This document shows positions 1-11,180 of a stretch of 64,000 bases of DNA, piece by piece. Position numbers and translations under genes: made by a program. Positions within the stretch are counted from its first letter, which is position 1. Each line of letters opens with the position of its first letter. Below the pieces are notes generated by a model. The model was not told where the DNA came from. It worked only from the letters and a program-made list of their open reading frames with translations, and did not search any database. Source of the stretch: Phoenix dactylifera (taxonomy: Eukaryota > Streptophyta > Magnoliopsida > Arecales > Arecaceae); the NCBI RefSeq assembly GCF_009389715.1, contig NC_052399.1:24251146-24315145 (forward strand), in the 5' to 3' direction.

Positions 1-409
1 CGTCGCCGCCGTTGCCCGAGAATACCTGGTGGAACCTCTCCCGGGCCCGGGATCCGGCAAGGACGTCGGGGGCTGTGGGTGTGCCCAGGAGGCGGGCTAG
101 CTGGCATGGGCGCAACGTCCGCCTCCAGATGCAGGCGTCGTCGAAGGACAGACCGAGAACGCGGAGGAGGACGAAGAGGATGTGCTTGCAAGGAACGGTG
201 CGGTCCGGGCAGGTGCATGACGGGGTGGAGGCGAGGGTGACGGTGTAGACGTTGCCGGTGGCCCCCAAGACGAAGAAGTTGGCGTCCGACCGGTGGAGGA
301 GGCGGAGCCGGTGGCGGAGGGCTCGGATGATCCGGTCGGCTACTTGTTGCGCCGGGTTGCATCGGGTTCCGACGGTGGTGGCCCGGGTGCTGGGGCCAGC
401 GGACTCCAT
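1..409 (-). CDS. SWIM zinc-finger protein, N-terminal part (truncated by window edge)
   Basis: An open frame runs on the minus strand from an ATG at 409-407 to the window edge, giving 136 residues with no stop. Residues 65-76 form a SWIM zinc finger, CxCx6CxH (C65, C67, C74, H76), inside the segment CTCPDRTVPCKH. It is preceded by a basic helix (RHRLRLLHRSDANFF) and followed by WRRTLRPCQLARLL and ARERFHQVF. This layout matches the plant proteins with SWIM followed by RING, often labelled MAPKKK1-like or ZSWIM2-like in databases and presumed to be E3 ubiquitin ligases. The RING half would lie beyond the edge and is not seen. The frame is very GC-rich, as usual for monocot 5' exons. The start fits because the frame has no other nearby ATG and AT-rich DNA begins upstream. 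The family assignment rests on the SWIM motif and flanking helices; the E3 role is inferred. Confidence 0.75.
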   Translation of the reverse strand, partial: MESAGPSTRATTVGTRCNPAQQVADRIIRALRHRLRLLHRSDANFFVLGATGNVYTVTLASTPSCTCPDRTVPCKHILFVLLRVLGLSFDDACIWRRTLRPCQLARLLGTPTAPDVLAGSRARERFHQVFSGNGGD

Positions 410-2337
410 GGATGGCTTGGGTTGCTCGTGGTAGGTATGGCCTGCACGCATGATCGATGCTTGGTGCTTTGTAGGGGGAAGGGGATGTTCTGCGGGATGC
501 ATTGAGTGCTATACGGGAATGGACAAAGGATGGCGGATGTGGGGGGGAAACTGATGGGGTTAAGTAACTTTGAATCAAAGACAGGCTTGAGCTAAGCCCA
601 AGACCATCCTCTCAGTCTTCTGAAAAAAAACATATAATAAATATCAATGACCTGCATCAAGGTATTTATTGAAGCATTTTGAGCCAAAGCAAATCAAACG
701 AAAAGGCAGCTGCAAAGCAATGCTCTACTTCAACTACCACCACTTGCGACGGCTTGCTATAGGGTTGCAGTCAAGATGTAAATTGAAGGGAAAAAAAGGT
801 TTAGTTGTCATGGTGATTGGTTTGTGGCAACTAAAACAACAAATGGATGTGTAGCATTAGAAGATGTATATCCTTCAAGCAACACAGACACATCTACAAC
901 AAGCAACAAATGTAACTTGACTAGAAGAATTAAAGTTTTTGGCAGCCAACAATGGTTGATTCCTTCAAATGGAAAAACTTCTAAGAAAAATAAAGTTACC
1001 ATCCTTGAATTCTCTGTCGAGGAAGAAAAGGCCCAGCCACCAAAGCAACGGGGGTGGTTGGCTTCAAATGGAAAATTTAACCTGCATTATTTTTTTTGAT
1101 TGATCCATCCATGATGCACCTTAAAATTTCCTCAGCAAACTTAAAAATGATAGCTAATGAGAAGAAATTCAACTGCAATTATAGATTGCTCGGTTGCTAG
1201 AAAATTCAATTAGATGCAATAATATCTATGATTGTAACTAGAATTGTTGCAATTCGTTTGTAGTTCGAAATATCAGATTCTATACCAGTACCATTCTATT
1301 GCAGTGTTGACACATCCAATAAAAGAATTAGTTCAGCATATTGAGTGTCGGCACATTCTCTTACAGTATACCAATGCAGTGCTGCATGGTTGATACACAA
1401 CAGTACCAACCAGTACGACAAATTTTATTTTTAATTGTTTAGTTCTGTAATACTAAAATAGTCGAGATAACCTTAAATTTACTCTCTTGAAAATAAGATA
1501 CTAGCTTCCAATTAAATATCATTAGAACGAAATAATCATAACGAAGGATGATAAATATAAAAGAGTACTATTCATCCAAAATCATGATCCCTGCTAGTGA
1601 GCTCTATCCTTGGCTTAAGTTGTTGGGGGATTGGGCAACAATAAGAATCAAGCTTCACTGCCCAATGTACATACAAAAAACAATCCAAATCTTTCACTTG
1701 CTTAAGCTAGCTGCTAACCAGAACAAGATGCTTCCTAGAAGCTATTCATTTTTTGGATGGCACGGATTTTAGGATTAGTTAAAAAGAAGAGCATTTCATA
1801 TTAGAAAAATAAAGGAGTAGAAGCTTATAAGGATTATTAAGAAAAAATAATAAGTTCTAGGATATTTTGGACAATTTCTGGAGGATGACCCTTCTATTTA
1901 TTTTTAAAAGCATTATAAATTTATCAACGGAAAAGGTTATATGCAAAAATAGTTTTAATGAGTCAAGGCAATGTCGGCGAATTGCTGATTATTACTTCAA
2001 ACTAATTATGAACATTTTTTCCACATAGCCCCCTTAGAACGTATTAACAGATAAATTCACGTACGAGCCATGTGAGTTACGAGCTTGTGGCCCCGTGACA
2101 GTAGCGGTTTGAGGGGTTTTCTGTAATTAAGTAGTAAGTTACTTCAAAAGTTTTCGTCAAATCACCTGCCGATAATAGTTCAAACAATTTTTACATACAA
2201 GCCCTATAAAATGTTAATAATTACTAGATTCGTGCATCCCGTAACGGCGTTACAACGAAGCTAGCTTGTACAATTAGGTGAGTATAACGTGGTTTAAATC
2301 TCTACAAATTTCCCGTTTTTAGTCTGCTCTCGCTCGC
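410..2337. other. Gene-free AT-rich spacer between divergent genes
   Basis: This is the shared upstream region of the minus-strand SWIM gene and the plus-strand NUP35 gene. The short open frames near 669-1099 and 1548-1772 show no recognisable domain. Around 1970-2045 and 2160-2220 there are two loosely similar stretches in the same orientation, each with a 'CTGATTATTACTTCAAAC'-like start and a 'TATTAACA'-like end, which suggests an old internal duplication. No RNA gene or intact transposon was recognised. Confidence 0.5.
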
Positions 2338-2407
2338 TCTAGGGTTTAAGGGTTCTTCACTTCTTCCTCCTTTCGTAGAGATCGCTCCTCCGATCGTTCC
2401 TCAGAGA
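2327..2407 (+). promoter_or_regulatory. NUP35 core promoter/leader with Y patch and telo-box
   Basis: A pyrimidine-rich run (CTGCTCTCGCTCGCTCT) is followed at about 2338-2349 by TCTAGGGTTTAAGGG, which contains the plant telo-box core AGGGTTT. More CT-rich leader follows up to the ATG at 2408. Telo-boxes and Y patches are typical of plant housekeeping genes. The position directly before the coding region supports its use as promoter or 5' UTR; the exact start site is not visible. Confidence 0.5.
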
Positions 2408-5400
2408 ATGAGGACCACGCTTCAGAGAAGCCCTAAAACCGAGAGGCAATCCCTCTTCTTCCGAGACCTCGCCTCCCCCGTCTCCACACACCGCGGCGGC
2501 GCCGCCGGCGGACGCTTCGCGACGCCCGGTCAGGCCGCTGCCGTCTCCGCCCTCTGGCGGGAGAATTTCGGCTCTTCCGACCCCCCGCCGCCCCCTGTCT
2601 TCACCCTCGAGGACCGTGTCAATTTCTCCCCAGAGCCCGGCCTCGCCGACCTCCCTGCCTCCCCGGAGCTCAAGATAGAAGCCCGAACCCCGCCCCCCGC
2701 CCTCGGCTACCTCTCCTCCCCTTCCCCTCTCAAGAACCGGGCCGAGGCGAGCAATTCGGGGGCGGTCGGTGGGGGGTTGCACGTTTTTCAGCAGCAGAGC
2801 CCTGGGAGCTCGAGCTGGCGGTCTCCTGCCAAGGGCGGCGGTGGTGGGGAGCTCGATGACAAGGGGAAGGGCTCGCCGGTTGATGGTGTGATCCATCCGG
2901 GGCCGTTGATCACCCTGCCGCCGCCAAGGGAGGTGGCGAGGCCAGAGTTGCAGAGGAATAACTTGCCCGTTGGAGGGCGTGATGAGGAAGAGTGGGTGAC
3001 GGTTTACGGGTATGGCTAATTCTGTCGTGGTTCTTTATACTTACCTTCTTTTGCTATATGTTATTTCCGCAACAAAATTTTAAATTTGGGCGTATATGCT
3101 TCTCTCTGTAAATTTTAGTGATTCTTTTGCTAGAGATTGATATCAGTACGACCCATATTGTCTCCCAGATGCCTTGATTACCCGCTGTTGCGGTCTGTAC
3201 ATTCTTAAAGTTTGTATTTTGTGAACCTCTTGGATTTTAAATTATATGAAATCTTGCTAGTCATAGTATGTGGGTCTGTTTTTTTGAACAAATCGTGGAT
3301 TTACACGCCATTAATTAGGGTTGAAACATCTTGTTCTAATTGTGATGGTGGTGTGTTTCTAAATCCAGCTCTTAAATTGCTTTGTCGAGCTACTGTCCAA
3401 GAAGACGTGTCGGTCAATTGGCAGGATTGCCTACTCCCTTAGAATCGTAGTATATTAGTTTTTTTTATCTTTGATCACAGTAAATCATCATAGAGGACCC
3501 TCTGATGAATCTCATGAAAAAGCAAACAAGAACAAGGTTTAATTTTCGAACCTTAGGTGATCTTACAACCTGATCGGCATAATGATAGCTTTAGTCTAGG
3601 TTGCTTGATGTCTAGATTTAACTAATGCTTTATATAATGTTGGAAAAATGATATTTTTACCTGAGTCTTGGGGTGATTCTATCTAAGATCGCATCGTGAA
3701 GGGTTTTCATTTTGTTTCATGAAGGTGAGGGGATTTCTGCTTATGCCACCTACAGCTTGAATAAGGGTATAAGCCTGTCACTCTTGTCTGCCTGAGTATG
3801 TTTTTTCATTTGGATCTTTATGAAGGAATTTCTTTGAATGCCGCTGTATCTTAAACAAAGCTATAAGATCCGTCATTACATTCGTTTAAGTGTATCTCTG
3901 ATTTGAATCTTCTGCTTGAATTTGAAAGTTCAAATGAATGAAATCCAAAAACATTTCCATCATTTTGATCTCACTCTCTAACATAGGCAACACGAACCGT
4001 GTTGACATGAATGGATCAAATTGTTCTGATAGAACTTATACTGGAGGATCATTTACATCCATATCTATGCGATGTTGAATGTGAAGATATCAAAATAATA
4101 TAATGCTTCTATTGATTTATAACCATCGCAAACAAGCATTATCCCAGGTGATTTCATATGGCATGTCTATATGCTTCATCGGAAGTAGAGCAGCATCCTC
4201 CCCTGAGATAGTCAACTCCAGATCAATTTTCACATCATTCATTTAAATTTTCCTTAATCATAACCTCTTTTGGGAAGTTGTATCACAAATTCTACAACTC
4301 CACCCACCACGACTTGCATGTATCTTTACTCCAGGCATCTATGCCATCTTAGTCAGTGTAACTTGTCTTTGATCTCAATTGGTGCAACTCCGTTGCTTCT
4401 TTTAATGTACTTATTTCATGCACTATTCCTTATAGTTATTTTACTACACATTGAGCTCAAGTTTCTCATCATTTCAACACTCATTCTATGTGCTTGAACC
4501 TTCTTAATAGCTCAGTATTAAGAATTATTTCACGTTTCCACCTGTATTGTTGTCTTTTAGATTTTCCTCTTTAAGCATGAAAGCCACATATTGATCACAC
4601 AGCACCCTAAGTTTTTGCCCGTTCCCCTATTTATATTGTTGAACTAATTTGTGATGGTAACCAAATTATCAAACCTCGTATCTCTCTAACCATCAATTCT
4701 GATTGAATAGTCTTTATGCTTCACTCCAATTTTACAGATATTTATGCTCTTAATTTTAAAGATTTCCACCATAAATCTGTCTTAAGACTCTGGTGTCCTA
4801 TAAACAATTCACTTAGTCATGTGCAAATAACTTTCGCAAACATCAATCATCATTTTAAAGTGACAAATGGCCAAGGTTGCTGTAATCTAATTGCCATCTA
4901 TAACTTATTTTGTCCTGATAATTACATCTGATGATGGCAACTGCTTGTCAAAGATTTCATAATGATTCCAACTGAACTCTTTTGGGCACATTACTTCCTC
5001 AATGCTTAATGCTCACTAGCTTTCTTTTTGCAGTACATGTGTGCTTTCTCCCAGTTAATAATGATCATATGCCGATACTTTCTTTCTAAATGTTTAGACT
5101 GAATGCCTATTATTGAAACAACATCTATAGTCACCCTTGTTGGCATAAAGCCAAATTCTTACATAGATATTCTCTTTTACAATTTAGGTCCTTACCCCCT
5201 CCTATGTAACTTATATGGTGGGAGATAAGTTTATATCATGATATTTGGTTTGGATGGTGCATTGCCACCTCCTCCCCTTTTCCAAGCATAACATTCTTCT
5301 CCAATTGTTTTTTTCCTTTTGAAGATTTTAATAAATAGCTGTACTATCCTTTTCTCATTACTTTTTATATCTGCATCGATGATATATCTAGTTATAACAC

Positions 5401-7289
5401 CTTGCTAGTCTTGCCTTCTTTTCAAATCCTCTTCAATCATTTGAATTGAATGTTTGAAGGTTTTTGTTGTTTCTTGTTAAGTGTGTTTCTTCTATAATTT
5501 TTGCCATCCTTATTTAGCAACCTATGGGTATCACTGGATACATGGCTGTTTATTTGAACTTAATACTATTTGATTTAGGACTATCCCATTTTCATTTTAG
5601 GATCATATGTTGGAATTTATGGGGCCTTGGTCCTCTATCAATGAACCAGGTGGGGGGGGGGGGGTTAGACGTGGTATTAGACATGCCATCATGTTTTAGC
5701 TGAGTGATTATAATATTCGTGCTACTATAATTTTGTATTTATACCTTTTACTGTTGCTTGTGGTGTTCTTGCAGTAACTTCATCTGAAAGTTAGTTGTTC
5801 AGTTGTTTTTATGTGTTTTGATGTATTATCATAGTTTGGTGGAGTGTTGCATTTAATATGTAGGAGTTATATATAAAATAATTGTGTCTTGAAGAACACA
5901 AAGTGATAGATATATCAGTTGAGAAGCTTACTTGCATCCTTCTTTTAGGTCCTCCATGTTTTGATACACTTTAGTTTGTTGTCTTGTCTTGTTGGTATCT
6001 TCTTCATGTCTTGTTATCCTCTTAACATTTATTTAAAATTCTTTCTTACATGACATACAATGTAAGTTGATTTAGTTAATTTGTACTGTAAGCGTAAACC
6101 GCTCTTTATTCTTTCTATACAGATTTTCACCTGGTGATACAAACCTGGTATTGCGAGAATTCGAGAAATGCGGAGCAATATTGAAACACATACCTGGTCC
6201 AAGGGTTGCTAACTGGATGCATATTTTGTATCAGGTATTCTTTATTTCTGGTAGTAGTATATCATATATAATTATAATTATAAATAAGGGTTGCACTTTG
6301 AGTTTTTTATGGAGATCTGTTTTTCTGTTGCATATAGAACTGAAAAATGATAGAAACCCAAATTAAGACGTTTCAAGGATGGTTAGATTGTAAAAGAAAT
6401 ATAGTAAATTAAAGGGAGATTATATTATGAGTGGAAGAAGAAGAGCCATGAAATATGAAAATGTTATCGTGAGTTGAAATTTTATACTGCATGTTCTCTG
6501 TGATTTCTTGGTTTCCTCAAATTGAATCCCATCCAACATACAGTAAACTTAAATTTTTATTTACATAAACCAACATAAACCTTCCAAGTTCACAAAAATA
6601 TGGTGATTTAAGGAACTACTGACAACAGCCTAGAAATGATAAAAGTTGCTTACTCTACATATCTATATCCTTGAAAATTAATCCATAGTGACTAGCTAAC
6701 TGCAACACATATAACAAATTCAAAGTACTTTTCATGAATCAGCACTCATGTAACTGAGTACTCTGTCAAAGTGTTCTCTTATATCACTGAGGTGAAGAGT
6801 TTGGAAGAATGAAAAAGTTTATATAACGTCAGTATGTCTGCAAGCAAGCTGAGCCTGACTGTAGGTTTAGTTCAGCCATGTCAACAGGATGTCATGTTTG
6901 GCTTGGGCCCTAGTCAAGCTCAGCTGTAACTGCTCAAACATAGCTCATAAGGTACTCGAATGAGCTGATTCTTAAGTCAAGCCTGGGTCTATGGTTTTTC
7001 TCCCCCTCATTTTCTGAAACAATGTGGAAGAGCTGGTTAACTAGCTGGGCCTGAGCTGTTGACGAACAGGTTAGTTCATTTGCTGCCTATATATGAGAAC
7101 AATTGGAATAAGTAAATACATATCATATTCAAGCCTGCTATATTATAGACTTCTCAAATGCTCCTACCTACCTGGTTCAAGAGTATTCCATCACAGGGCC
7201 GGCCCGAGCCTTAGGCGACCGAGGCGGCCTCGGTCGCCTAAGGCCTCAGGCCAATGGAAGGCCTCTGGGAAGGCGAAGGGAGCAAAGAG

Positions 7290-7330
<41 letters not shown>

Positions 7331-9334
7331 CCTTGCGTCTGACCGTGACCAAAAGGAAGCAAAGACCCCATATAAAACGGGAACAGGAGCTGGCTCCGAG
7401 TCTTCCCCCTTGATGGAAGGGAGGTGGAGAGTTTCCTGGCCTGCAGAGGAGCAATTTGGGAAGTTGGGGACAGTAGTTTTGTTTTGGGTGGAGAGAGAGA
7501 GAGAGAGGGGAGGGATTTGGTTGGCTTCACACATGCCTGAAGCCACTCTTATCTTTCATCCCTTCTCTTTTTTGGTTTTGGTCTTGGTTTTCCTTCCCTC
7601 ACATTACTCCTGATCCAGCTAGGCCATCAGGAAGAAAGGGGGATTGGAAATGGACTTGGAGGGTGGAGATTCTTTTAATTTTCTCCTCTCGGTTTCTTCT
7701 CCCCTCTTGGGTGGTAGAGAGAGAAAAGGAGGGAGGGGGTTGAATGGCTGCTGTGCTGTGATGTTGCAGTTGCTGCTTGGGTACTCACTTGAAGGGGAGA
7801 TGGTGGGATGGGACTTTTATTAATTAGATGGAGTGAATTTCCCATAATGCCCCTACTTTCTCTTATAGAGAGGTTCCTTTCTGGACAAATTCTTTTCTTT
7901 ACCATGACCATGAAGTGCCATGGGATGACCTTTTCCTATTCTGCTCTTGCTTGACATGGTAAACAGTATTGCCAAGCATTATCTCAGTTATTTAATCAGT
8001 TTCATGGTCTTTCTTTTAGGATAATTACTTTTCTGTGCTTCCATTCAAAAATTTTATTAAATTAAAAAGGCTTCTTGTCTATCTTTGTTAGATTCATGTA
8101 TCTTTGTTGAAATAGTGTACTTGATAGCTATCTATTTCCATATCATTTTTTAAGTATTTTAGACTTATTAAAAATTTTTATTATTAAAAAAAAAGCCTCA
8201 TTCATTAGATTCGCCTTAGGCCCCCAAATGTATTGGGCTGCCCCTGTTCCATCATCATGAGTATTATGAGGTTATGCACCAAGGTCTCCTTTTCTTCCTT
8301 TCTCTTTTTGATGAAAGCTCCCTCCCTTTCTCTCTCTCTCACACACACACAAATAAAAAGGGGGAGAAGAAGACTGCTTATAGCTGAGTTCGTATATAGC
8401 CTTTGTTGACACGTTCTGCTTATAGCTGATTTCATATATAGCTTTTGTTGACTTGAGTCAGGAGAGTGCTACCTTGATCTTTTAATGAACCGGTTGGAGA
8501 CTTGTCCATTGTTCCCATGACACAGTCTTTCATTATAACGAAATATTGGAGCTTTCTCTGAATTGTTTTGATGATATATCTGGTCCTGTTCAAGCTAGTT
8601 AACTGAAAAAAAATATAAGATGTCAAATAGTCTAAGAGACAAGGTCCACCTGTGCCAGGAACACAGTTGCAGAGGAGCAATAGGAGGTGTAAAATACTTA
8701 CAGGCTGTTCCACTCGATTCTGATCAGATGGTTGTCTTATCATTAGTGCCTTTTACACTATTTTGCTAGATATGCACCATATGTGCGGGAATCATGCAAC
8801 ATTGCTGGTTGCATGCTTCTATAGACAGTGATCATATAGAGTTCCTATAACATGTAATGTCATCTAAACCTTTTTATTTTGTATTCTGCTTTTTTGATGT
8901 CAAAAATCCAAGGGGCTTTCATAAAGATAAATGCTGCAGGTAGCAAGAATTTCCAGACTGACACTCTTTGCCTTGTTTTGTTGTGTATTTTGCAGAGCCG
9001 ATATGATGCCCAAAAGGCTATTGCAAAGAACGGTGTGCAGTTAAATAGCATTCTCATTATTGGGGTGAAGGCCATGGATCCTCAGCAGCGCCAGTATCTG
9101 AATGAGAGTCTAAACAGCAACTATCATGGGGGCTTCATGGTTTCCTTGCCCTCACAGTCTACAGCTGGGATGAGCTCTGCTGCCAGGGGCTTGTCAGGTC
9201 CTCCCTCTCGTCCTTATCACCTACAGAATGGCAGCATCACCACCACCAATGATAGCGAGCACCGTACAAGAGCCATTGCTTCCCCTACGAAGTCGGTTGT
9301 GTCCAAAGTTGTGGACTTGATGTTCAGCATATAA
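2408..9334 (+). CDS. NUP35: Nucleoporin NUP35 (MPPN/RRM-type), three exons
   Basis: Coding exons are 2408-3009, 6123-6234 and 8996-9334. They join as TAC-GG|A-TTT-TCA and CAG|AGC and encode 350 residues. All four intron borders are GT/AG. Residues 1-190 are a low-complexity Pro/Ser/Gly-rich region including SLFFRDLASPVSTHRG. About 194-280 form the Nup35-type RRM (EEWVTVYGFSPGDTNLVL, then REFEKCGAILKHIPGPR, ANWMHILYQSRYDAQKAI, GVQLNSILIIGVK). The end, SKVVDLMFSI, is the conserved C-terminal amphipathic helix that in this family contacts the inner nuclear membrane. The length is close to the plant family norm (about 330-350). NUP35/Nup53 is a scaffold-linker of the inner ring of the nuclear pore, bridging membrane, NUP155 and NUP93 modules. 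Introns of 3.1 and 2.8 kb carry transposons, but the reading frame is intact. Confidence 0.93.
3010..6122 (+). other. NUP35 intron 1
   Basis: The intron is 3,113 nt, with donor GTATGG and acceptor TATACAG. It is AT-rich and contains a decayed antisense RTE-type LINE end (4298-4517) and a run of 13 G (5652-5664). No other coding sequence was recognised in it; the open frames at 3212-3442 and 4716-4931 show no family signature. Confidence 0.85.
4298..4517 (-). mobile_element. Decayed RTE-clade LINE, C-terminal end of reverse transcriptase ORF
   Basis: Read on the minus strand from 4517, the sequence gives Y*AIKKVQAHRMSVEMM, then RNLSSMC, TIRN, GVAPIEIKDKL, *LRW, with in-frame stops. This follows the characteristic tail of plant RTE LINE polyproteins (CWAxKKxHxxKMxVAEMRML, ML-R-W-M-C-G, RIRN, G-V-A-P-I-x-x-K-x-R-E-x-R-L-R-W-F-G-H). 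At least three stop codons, including TGA where Trp is expected, show that it is dead. It lies antisense in NUP35 intron 1. The preceding reverse-transcriptase core was not recognisable in 4518-5400. Confidence 0.72.
7208..7244. repeat. 37-nt perfect palindrome at hAT subterminus
   Basis: Two 18-nt arms (GCCTTAGGCGACCGAGGC and its reverse complement) are separated by a single G. The palindrome lies 14 bp inside the left end of the hAT element. Subterminal repeats of this sort bind transposase in hAT elements generally; here that role is inferred. Confidence 0.85.
7293..7326. repeat. (GA)17 microsatellite
   Basis: This is an uninterrupted GA dinucleotide tract inside the hAT element in NUP35 intron 2. 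A shorter GA tract follows near 7492-7507. Confidence 0.95.
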
Positions 9335-11180
9335 ATCAGGACATATGAGAGCTTTGCTTTTGAACTGTCTGATCAGTTCTATCTCAGATTAAATCATAGT
9401 TCTCTGCCTACAAGCTTGCAGAAATAGGCAGCTCAACCAATACCCACTCAAATTTGGACAGTTTCATCTCTTGCTGTGTTCGATCATCAGATGAGTGAAC
9501 TTCTGTTGCCAGTTTCAGATCAGTTGCTGCCGCTGGAGATGCATCAAGAATTTTGTACCATCATATTTCTTCTGTCTGTTATGTATCATCAGAATTATTA
9601 AAATGTTTCGCCAGAGCATTAATCTATATAACTATGGTTGCACCCTATAGAGTCTGTTTTGGTTCCAACACCAATAAAATCTGATGTATGATCTGTAGCC
9701 AATGCTTATAAAATTGCAGATATCCTTCATTTTGTTAAAATATAGTTGTTCGAAAAATAGTTCAAATCTGGGTGTACTTTTGAGTGGAAAAACAAAAGGA
9801 GATCTGGGTGAGTTGATATTTCTATTTTGCTTGGCACCTAGAGTGATGCAACGGTAGTTCTCATCTGTGTAGTGTTATAATGTTCACTTGTTGAGCCATG
9901 GTATATAGGCCTCCATCCTTCATCATGATCTGAAATCTGGAGTATGGACTGAATACTTCTAAAATTGCGAACTATCCTCTTTTTATTAGTCTGTGACTCT
10001 GTGAGTGGAAAATTGTTCAAAATCCAGGGCGAAAGGAGATATCGGTGTAGTTGATATCTCTATTTACCATGTACACTAGTTGACACTCTATCGATGTACG
10101 TGTAAATCTCTTCCTGATTACCACAATGCAAACTAGGCGAGCCTCGGTGTACAGCTTGATCCGAAGTCAATCATCCATCTTAAAAAGATGTTTACATGCC
10201 CGCTAATTTAATATAACAGACTTATAAAATCACAGCCATCAGTTCTTTCTCATATGATCAAATTCATCAATACCCTCTGATTGTACGTATCGAGCACCAT
10301 CAAATGCAAATGTTGAACAACATCCGAGCTGATGAGCTGGTGAGGTCATTTGCTGATTGCGGCAGATTGGGTTTAAATCCCGTCTTCAGCGGGTTTGAGA
10401 CATTTCCTTTTGTTGTGCGCGAATTGGGTTGCCCCGACCGGCGGATTGGAACCATAACTCCAGTCCAGTACTCGCTCGCCACGTTACCCTCCGTCTTTTT
10501 TTTTTTTTATCAAAAATAGGAGGGGAGGGGGAGGGACCAGCCCACCCGCGTAGCAGCCCCATTACTGAGCCCCCCTTTCACTAGAGAATGTTCGATACAG
10601 GTCGCAGGTTTCGCGTGCCTTCCCCGACCCGTGGGCTCACCCCACTGGGTTCACCGCCTCACGTGTGGGTACGTCACCCCAGTGCCACCTTGGTACAAGT
10701 GGAAGGAAAGCATAACCGCCAACAAGCCAGCCGAGCGTGGGGCATCCGGTCCCCTAATTTAATCGACGCCCGTGCGTTTCGAACCCGGACAACTTGGGTG
10801 GAATTATCGCCCCCTAACCCTCCGCCTTTACTGGAGCTGAAATGAGGGGGTTTGTACTGGTCCAGTGGACCCGGTTCACATATCGTTTCTCCGGCCGGTG
10901 GAAAGAGTCGCCCATCGTCGCCTCTCGGGCCGCGCTTCTCCTTTTCCTTTTGGTAGTCCTCCCTCGGTGCGTTTCTTTCGTTTAGCACCCCGTCGTCGTC
11001 TCTCTGCTCCCGCCAGCGATTCACGGAACCCCCCGGAGAACTTATTTTTATTATACAAATCCCGAAATAGAAAGTGAGGTTTCTTTTATTCTTCGCCTTA
11101 TAACTATCCCCTCCCTTTCGTTTTCTTGTCAATTGAGGGTTTGGATCCGGTTCTTGGTCTCCCTACTGCCGCAACGCGCG
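9335..11180. other. Spacer between NUP35 and the SDS22-like gene, with possible tRNA-derived SINE remnants
   Basis: The stretch 9335-10250 is the NUP35 3' region and AT-rich DNA without gene signals. Two patches carry RNA polymerase III B-box-like words. GGGTTTAAATCCCG is near 10369-10382, downstream of a GAGCTGGTGAGG word and followed by a poly-T run. GTTTCGAACCC is near 10776-10786, in a GC-rich block (10545-10850). Either could be a tRNA-derived SINE fragment, but ends and target duplications were not found. 10860-11180 is the SDS22-like promoter and leader. Confidence 0.35.
9673..9678 (+). terminator. Candidate NUP35 poly(A) signal
   Basis: AATAAA occurs 339 nt after the NUP35 stop in an AT-rich 3' region. 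It is a reasonable near-upstream polyadenylation element. Plant poly(A) signals are loose, so the actual cleavage site is uncertain. Confidence 0.35.

Larger units (their letters stand above)
7194..8246. mobile_element. Non-autonomous hAT-type DNA transposon with perfect 8-bp target duplication
   Basis: The element is 1,053 bp. It begins CAGGGCCGGCCC and ends with the reverse complement of CAGGGGCAGCCC, an imperfect terminal inverted repeat of the CAGGG type used by many hAT elements. It is flanked on both sides by TTCCATCA (7186-7193 and 8247-8254), a perfect 8-bp duplication as expected for hAT. A 37-nt palindrome lies just inside the left end (7208-7244), and a related CGCCTTAGGC word lies inside the right end (about 8212-8221). 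There is no transposase frame. The interior carries GA-rich tracts. It sits in NUP35 intron 2. Confidence 0.88.
6235..8995 (+). other. NUP35 intron 2
   Basis: The intron is 2,761 nt, with donor GTATTC and acceptor TTTGCAG. More than a third of it is a non-autonomous hAT element (7194-8246). The part at 6830-7090 is rich in degenerate GAGCTG/CAAGCTCAG words typical of old retroelement remnants, but no coding signature remains. Confidence 0.85.

Noticed and set aside
824..1099. 91-codon plus-strand frame (MATKTTNGCVALEDV...)
   Set aside because: No recognisable domain, no splice partners, and ordinary AT-rich composition; an overlapping minus-strand frame is equally open.
2357..2896. 179-codon minus-strand frame opposite NUP35 exon 1
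   Set aside because: It is a shadow of the GC-rich NUP35 exon; the plus-strand translation joins to the conserved RRM exons.
4928..4980. TGATGAT...ACTGA resembling box C/D snoRNA
   Set aside because: The spacing is only about 45 nt, with no terminal stem and no clear C'/D' pair. It is too weak in AT-rich intron sequence.
7093..7613. Several 80-120-codon frames around 7.1-7.6 kb
   Set aside because: They are produced by the GA microsatellite and the hAT element and contain RERERE or SLSLSL runs, not protein domains.
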